From assembly GCF_005930355.1 (NCBI RefSeq), contig NZ_VDBO01000001.1, forward strand, positions 2,540,107 through 2,604,106: a stretch of DNA of 64,000 nt, given 5' to 3'. Positions 59,718 through 64,000 of this stretch are shown here, piece by piece. The first letter of the stretch is position 1; every line of letters starts with the position of its first letter. Origin of the DNA: Paenibacillus sinopodophylli. Lineage in GTDB: Bacteria; Bacillota; Bacilli; Paenibacillales; Paenibacillaceae. The notes beneath the pieces were generated by a model. That model saw only the letters and a program-made list of their open reading frames with translations, was not told the origin of the DNA and searched no databases. The position numbers and the translations under genes were made by a program.

Positions 59718-59933
59718 ATGCACTTTGTCACTATCTCCCTAGTAGAAGGTATGTCCAGTAATAGGACCTGTCTAATCGAAACCTTCTCAAAAACCATTCC
59801 ATCTAGTGTTAAATATCTTTAATATCGAAGGTATACCCATAAGAGTATAGATAGATCCTTTAATCACGTCTGAATAACCACTTACTAAAATACAAGCATT
59901 AACATGAAAAAATTATTGAAAAGCTAGAATAAT

Positions 59934-61010
59934 TTATTCAGGAAATAAATTAAATTTTGTTGGTTTTAATAAGTTTCGTTTGTTGGGTTCGAACGGAATA
60001 ATTAGCGACCTTAAAATAATTGATAAATATTCTTTTTTGAGTGCTTCATCCCAACCTTTGATAAAAGGTGGATGAAAAACTACATTCTCACAATATGAAG
60101 GTATCAAATTACTCATACATTGCCTTAATTCACAATCAGATAATTTTGTTAGTTGATCACAAAAATTAACATACAAAGAACTATCTGATTTCAACCAACT
60201 CATTAATATAACAGTAGAATCATCGTTTGGGATTACATTTAACATCATCATTGACATTGATGCATTAAAATCAGATAGATTATTAACTACTTTACCTTTT
60301 AAATCATACTCTAAATTAAATCCAGAACATACTGCTAATGAAGGTTTGCATTGAAAACTGAATTCTATTGTTTCTATAACACCATAATTTTCTTCTATGA
60401 TAGCATTATCTAATAATGTTTTTATACGCTGACTGTCGCTTTCAGCTAAATCATAACCTAAACTTACTGAATGGAACGTTTCTTCTTTTAGTAGACTAGG
60501 TTTATGCTCAATAACACTTCTATGATTTTTTTTAGCTTCAAGTTTTTTATGATACTCGTAAGAAAAAGCTCGGTATGCAAAAAGGAACTTCTGCTTATTA
60601 GTGCCTACATATTCAATATCTTCAATCTCCTGAAAAAGTTGCTTATCATGATGTCCACAAAATCCGGTAAATGTGGTAGCAACCTTCCTTCCAATTGGTT
60701 TAAACTTAAAATCAAATTTCTCCCTTGTGGCAGCTTGACGAACCATTAATACATCTCCATTTTCGCTTAGCTTCGATAAAATTCTGTTGTTCTGAATTGA
60801 ATGAGCTTTGATGATATCTTTAGAGCACTCTGTTTTATTGGGATGTGCACAATCCTTGATCCGGTTAACATTCAGCCATTTATCAATAGCAGAATCAACC
60901 GGAATGTTTGCATCTAAAATTTGTTTCTTATCTTCAATTGCCCCATGACATTTCTTATATTTTTTACCCGATTTACATGGACAGAGTTCATTTCGTCCAA
61001 TTTTGAGCAT
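59934..61010 (-). CDS. SEC-C and HNH-like zinc protein, candidate defence gene
   Basis: A 358-aa protein. Residues 1-23 are a SEC-C zinc motif (GRNELCPCKSGKKYKKCHG; C10, C12, C21, H22). Then C54-A-H56, C62 and the phrase KAHSIQNNRILSKLSENGDV with H70, and TTFTGFCGHHDKQLF (C118, H120), look like an HNH-type zinc nuclease core split by an insertion. The remaining 230 residues are unassigned. Located next to the integrase, convergent to the small genes. Defence or conversion role inferred from domain type and place. Confidence 0.7.
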   Translation of the reverse strand: MLKIGRNELCPCKSGKKYKKCHGAIEDKKQILDANIPVDSAIDKWLNVNRIKDCAHPNKTECSKDIIKAHSIQNNRILSKLSENGDVLMVRQAATREKFDFKFKPIGRKVATTFTGFCGHHDKQLFQEIEDIEYVGTNKQKFLFAYRAFSYEYHKKLEAKKNHRSVIEHKPSLLKEETFHSVSLGYDLAESDSQRIKTLLDNAIIEENYGVIETIEFSFQCKPSLAVCSGFNLEYDLKGKVVNNLSDFNASMSMMMLNVIPNDDSTVILMSWLKSDSSLYVNFCDQLTKLSDCELRQCMSNLIPSYCENVVFHPPFIKGWDEALKKEYLSIILRSLIIPFEPNKRNLLKPTKFNLFPE

Positions 61011-61220
61011 TTTATTCCCTCCTGAGATAAAATCTATAATTGATAGATCAACTGTTTAATATATTTCTTATTCTCATCTCTATAAAATCACATGACTATT
61101 TTACCATAAATTTGAAAACTCCTATATTTACAATTTTCATCTTTTCACTTTGTAAATCAGCTTTCCTATTTCCCCCACTCCTATCATAATAGGTATAACT
61201 GGACATTCAGGAGGAACGTT

Positions 61221-62711
61221 ATGAGGATCGCGATATATTTAAGGGTTTCCACAGAAATGCAGGTTGAGGATGGGTACTCACTTCGAGCTCAGCGCGCTAC
61301 CTTAATCGAATACTGTAAGGTCAATGAATATGAAATATCTGATATTTATATGGATGAAGGCATCTCCGCAAAGGATACGAACCGTCCGCAACTGCAACGA
61401 CTCCTTGACGATGCTACAAAGGGTCTATTTGACGCTGTGCTGGTTCATAAGTTCGATAGGTTCACTCGTTCGGTGAAGGACTTGTACGAGCTGCTAGGCT
61501 ACCTGAAGCTTCACAGCGTGTCCTTTATCAGCAAGCAGGAGAAATTTGATACTTCAACGGCCATGGGTATGGCTATGCTCGGCATGCTTGGCGTGTTTGC
61601 ACAGTTTGAGCGTGAGCTGATCGGGGAACGTGTACGCTTTGGGATGGAACAGAAGGTTAGAGAAGGAAAGCGTCCAAACGGCATGTTCCCATATGGGTAC
61701 GATAAGAAAGGAAACATTATCCCTGAGGAAGCAGAAATTATCCGATTAGTAAGACACATGTATATGAAAGAACAGATGGGGTTTAAGACGATTGCAATGA
61801 GATTAATAGACCAGGGAATAACTCGCCGTGGTTCTATTTGGAGAGCCTCTACCGTTTCTTCGACTCTTGAAAATACTTTTTATGCCGGTATCATTCAGTT
61901 CGGAAATAAAATGGAGAATGGTAAATACGCCAATCATAAGAAAGAGATGCGTAAGGATGTAATTCATGAAAAAGGAATATATGAAGCCATATTCACAGAA
62001 GAAGAGTTTTACGAGCATTTAAGAATTATGCGCCGTAGGTCTGGGAACAGCTACTCTCGCAAACTAGAGTACTACTTCACTGGTTTGTTGCGTTGTGGCC
62101 GATGTGGAGCAGCTATGCATGGTAGGATGGTGCACAGTCGTAAAGACAAGAATGGGAATACCACAAAATCCTCCTACTATATTTGTAATATGCGTAAAGA
62201 AAACAACTCCTGCATGTTGCCAACAATACAACAGCGACACATTGAACATATGCTAATGGAATATATATCTGCTCTTCATGTTGATAAAGCATTAACTACG
62301 GTTGAAAAGAAGAAAGCTGATAATCAAAATGCAGCTCGCGAAAAAATGATTCAAAAATTGACACGCGATCTTGAATCTGTTCGCGCGCGGGTTAAGAAGT
62401 GGCAGTTTATGTTCATTGAGGAGCTTGTCACAGCAGACGATTTAAGAAGTCGGTTAGCCGTTGAGTATCAAGCTGAGTCTGATATATTGAAGGCCATTGA
62501 GGACGCACAAGAGAGCGTTAAGGAGTCAAATGAGATTAAGGTTAAGCTGGATACGTTTAGTCAAGCGTGGGAGCATGCAGATGATCTAGAGAAGAAAGAG
62601 CTGCTGAATGAGATATTTGACGAGATTCGCATATTCAGTGATATAAACAATCCGAGGGGTTATAGAAACGGCAGATATTACCCAGCTCGGATAGAAATAA
62701 AGTATCGTTGA
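61221..62711 (+). CDS. int: Large serine recombinase (phage integrase)
   Basis: A 496-aa integrase. Resolvase domain (1-150) with the catalytic S10 in IYLRVSTEMQ and the basic motif HKFDRFTRS. Recombinase domain about 165-270, zinc ribbon (CGRCGAAMHG and YYICNMRKENNSC), and a coiled coil (about 365-455) that controls directionality. AGGAGG lies six bases before the ATG. The stop is five bases from the attR arm, as is usual for serine-integrase phages. It joins attP and attB in cpaF; no excision factor was recognised. Confidence 0.96.
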   Translation: MRIAIYLRVSTEMQVEDGYSLRAQRATLIEYCKVNEYEISDIYMDEGISAKDTNRPQLQRLLDDATKGLFDAVLVHKFDRFTRSVKDLYELLGYLKLHSVSFISKQEKFDTSTAMGMAMLGMLGVFAQFERELIGERVRFGMEQKVREGKRPNGMFPYGYDKKGNIIPEEAEIIRLVRHMYMKEQMGFKTIAMRLIDQGITRRGSIWRASTVSSTLENTFYAGIIQFGNKMENGKYANHKKEMRKDVIHEKGIYEAIFTEEEFYEHLRIMRRRSGNSYSRKLEYYFTGLLRCGRCGAAMHGRMVHSRKDKNGNTTKSSYYICNMRKENNSCMLPTIQQRHIEHMLMEYISALHVDKALTTVEKKKADNQNAAREKMIQKLTRDLESVRARVKKWQFMFIEELVTADDLRSRLAVEYQAESDILKAIEDAQESVKESNEIKVKLDTFSQAWEHADDLEKKELLNEIFDEIRIFSDINNPRGYRNGRYYPARIEIKYR

Positions 62712-62755
62712 ATAGCACTTTGTACTACACACACTTCCACTATGTCCGGAATTTA
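62712..62755. other. attR (prophage right junction)
   Basis: The phage arm has CACTTTGTAC (62716-62725), then TACACACA and the core CTTC (62734-62737), after which cpaF continues. With the attL arm it rebuilds an attP whose two 10-mers are each separated from the central AG by the same distance. Confidence 0.82.
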
Positions 62756-63617
62756 ATGCCTGAAGCATATCCAATGCTTCACCTCCGCGTACCTCCCCCA
62801 CGATGATCCGGTTTGGACGCATCCTGAGCGACGCCCGAATCAGGTCCCTGACCGTAATCTCGCCCTTGCCTTCCGTATTCGCGTTTCGCGTCTCCATAGA
62901 GACAAGGTTCGGTATCGATCGAATTTGCAGCTCAGCCGAATCCTCAATTGTGACGATTCGCTCATCCTGTGGAATGAACTGCGATAAGGCATTCAGAAAG
63001 GTCGTTTTCCCCGTCCCAGTTCCCCCGCTGATAAACATGTTATACTGCGCCCCTACCAGCTCTTGGAGGAATGAAGCTGCTTCTGCAGACAATGATCCCA
63101 GTGAGACCAGTTCCTCCATCGTCAGCGGCTGCTCGGGAAACTTACGAATCGTCATGCATGGTCCCTTGAGCGCAACTGGCGGCAGCACAACATGTACCCT
63201 TGAACCATCCTTCAGTCTGGCATCCACAATAGGAGAAGACTCATTGACGACACGGTTTACACTCGCTACAACCGTCTGGATCAAATCTTCCAGCCTCTCC
63301 TTGCTCTCAAAGGACACGGGCAGCAAAGACATTTGTCCTCTGCGTTCCACAAAAATTTCTGCATGATGATTAATCATGATTTCGCTAATCGATGCATCCT
63401 CCATCAGCGGCTGCAAAATATCGAGTCCGCGAAAGGAATGGAATAATCGGCGTACCAGTATCACTTTCTCGGTTGCCGTCAACGGGTTATGCAGGCACCA
63501 CTCGAATACGGTCTCCTCCGCAATAAGCAGCAAACTTTCATCGGATAAAGAACCGCTGAAATCAATTTTGGCCCGAATTTTATCCCGAAGCTCCAGCACC
63601 GCTTCATCGCTCGGCAA
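62738..63617 (-). pseudogene. cpaF: 5' part of the tad ATPase gene cpaF, cut off by the prophage
   Basis: Encodes the N-terminal 293 residues of CpaF/TadA, the ATPase that powers Flp pilus assembly. Visible are the N-terminal domain (ISEIMINHHAEIFVERRGQM), Walker A (SGGTGTGKTTFLNAL) and Walker B/Asp box (NRIIVGEVRGGEALDMLQAL). It ends at GHSGS, where phage sequence begins. In the lysogen the frame reads on into the phage for about 50 foreign residues to 62586. Start is TTG at 63617, nine bases after AAGGAG and overlapping tadZ. Confidence 0.93.
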
Positions 63618-64000
63618 CCGCTCCCGCTCCTTCCAGAAAAAGCTGCTTAAACAATTGATCGGCCGCTGCTCGGTACAAGGGAGATGATAACAGCTGGACG
63701 TTGCCCGCTCCGCGCCAGTCGGCAATCTCAGGCAGTTGTAGCCTGCTTGCATGTTGTCCAATCTCTTGCGCATTCCTTGCAAGCTCATCCCGAATCGTTT
63801 CCTTGTGCACATAAATGATTTTGCTAAGCAACTTGTTAAACCGACCATTCCACTTCTGCTCGCCGTAACGCAGAACCATACTTTGTTTCAGCCGTGCGGA
63901 TGCGGAGTCATTCATCAGCCAAAGAATACGATGCGACTTCTCAAACAGTCCTATATGCATACCTTCCAAATCGCTATCGAGGTCCACGATAATCAAATCA
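63604..64000 (-). CDS. TadZ/CpaE-like ParA-family protein, N-terminus outside window
   Basis: The frame is open to the right edge. LIIVDLDSDLEGMHIGLFEK is a Walker-B-type strand of the ParA/MinD family, followed by HRILWLMNDSASARLKQSMV and a C-terminal part with LSSPLYRAAADQLFKQLF. The last codons overlap the cpaF start by 14 bases. TadZ proteins place the tad machinery at the cell pole. Only the C-terminal 130 residues are present. Confidence 0.75.
   Translation of the reverse strand, partial: DLIIVDLDSDLEGMHIGLFEKSHRILWLMNDSASARLKQSMVLRYGEQKWNGRFNKLLSKIIYVHKETIRDELARNAQEIGQHASRLQLPEIADWRGAGNVQLLSSPLYRAAADQLFKQLFLEGAGAVAER

Larger units (their letters stand above)
18330..62737. mobile_element. 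Complete prophage of 44,408 bp, short-tailed P22-like type
   Basis: Bounded by attL and attR within cpaF. It holds a serine integrase, three repressor switches, an antirepressor, replication genes, TerS/TerL, portal, scaffold, coat, adaptor, nozzle-like and tailspike genes, ejection-type proteins and a lysis cassette. All core modules appear intact, so it could be inducible. The right accessory arm (55.6-61 kb) is visibly more AT-rich than the virion genes. Confidence 0.93.

Noticed and set aside
18330..62737. CRISPR array, tRNA genes, diversity-generating retroelement or retron
   Set aside because: No regularly spaced repeats, no cloverleaf sequence, and no reverse transcriptase motif were seen.
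62586..63848. 420-aa frame for CpaF
   Set aside because: The first 77 codons lie in the 3' end of tadZ in another frame, and the last 50 or so are phage sequence past attR. Only 62738-63617 is host CpaF.

Overview
The window looks like a chromosomal segment of a Paenibacillus-type Firmicute carrying one complete integrated prophage. Supporting evidence is the strong AGGAGG ribosome sites, the frequent TTG/GTG starts, and a Firmicute-type tad (Flp pilus) locus with an FHA-domain companion. Recognisable host genes include tkt, purU, nfo, ppnP, a DUF420 (CtaM/YozB-like) gene and a DUF2621 (YneK-like) gene. No rRNA, tRNA, CRISPR array or insertion sequence was seen.

Left host part (1-18330). A secreted InlB-type repeat protein runs off the left edge with two tandem 399-bp repeats. 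Housekeeping genes follow, then a lipoprotein and an epimerase. The tad locus is read on the minus strand in this order: TadZ (63604-64000, partial), CpaF/TadA ATPase, TadB, TadC, Flp pilin, a TadE-like protein, two TadE/G-like pseudopilins, a prepilin peptidase and an FHA protein. A 95-100 bp intergenic repeat occurs twice (about 8127 and 11373).

Prophage (18330-62737, 44,408 bp between the two copies of a 4-bp core). It is inserted inside the CpaF ATPase gene. The 5' part of cpaF is at 62738-63617 and the 3' part at 17971-18325. Joining them through one GAAG core gives an uninterrupted 1,239-bp frame of 412 codons plus stop, so precise excision would restore the pilus motor. A 496-aa large serine integrase ends five bases from the attR arm. 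The phage arms of attL and attR carry the same 10-mer (CACTTTGTAC) in inverted orientation, as expected for the two halves of a serine-integrase attP.

From the right, the prophage contains the following. (1) Integrase and an accessory arm (55.6-61.0 kb) of defence-like or conversion genes: a PD-(D/E)xK-like nuclease, a RES-domain protein with a zinc-rich N-terminus, a YHYH/membrane/OB-fold fusion, and a SEC-C plus HNH-like protein. (2) Two divergent XRE repressor switches, an antirepressor and small early genes. (3) A replisome organizer and a DnaB-type helicase. (4) A late regulator and many very small genes. (5) Packaging and virion genes: TerS, TerL, a P22-size portal, scaffold, decoration protein, coat, adaptor, a nozzle-like protein, a beta-helix tailspike, a secreted serine protease, and two large internal or ejection-type proteins, one continuing into a lytic transglycosylase domain in another frame. 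No tail tube, tape measure or tail chaperone genes are visible, so a short-tailed P22-like virion is inferred, which is uncommon for a temperate phage of a Gram-positive host. (6) A third XRE switch, a type I toxin with facing antisense promoter, a Panacea (DUF4065) antitoxin with an unrecognised partner, and a compact lysis cassette with overlapping reading frames.

All product names come from reading motifs and gene order by eye. No homology search was possible.
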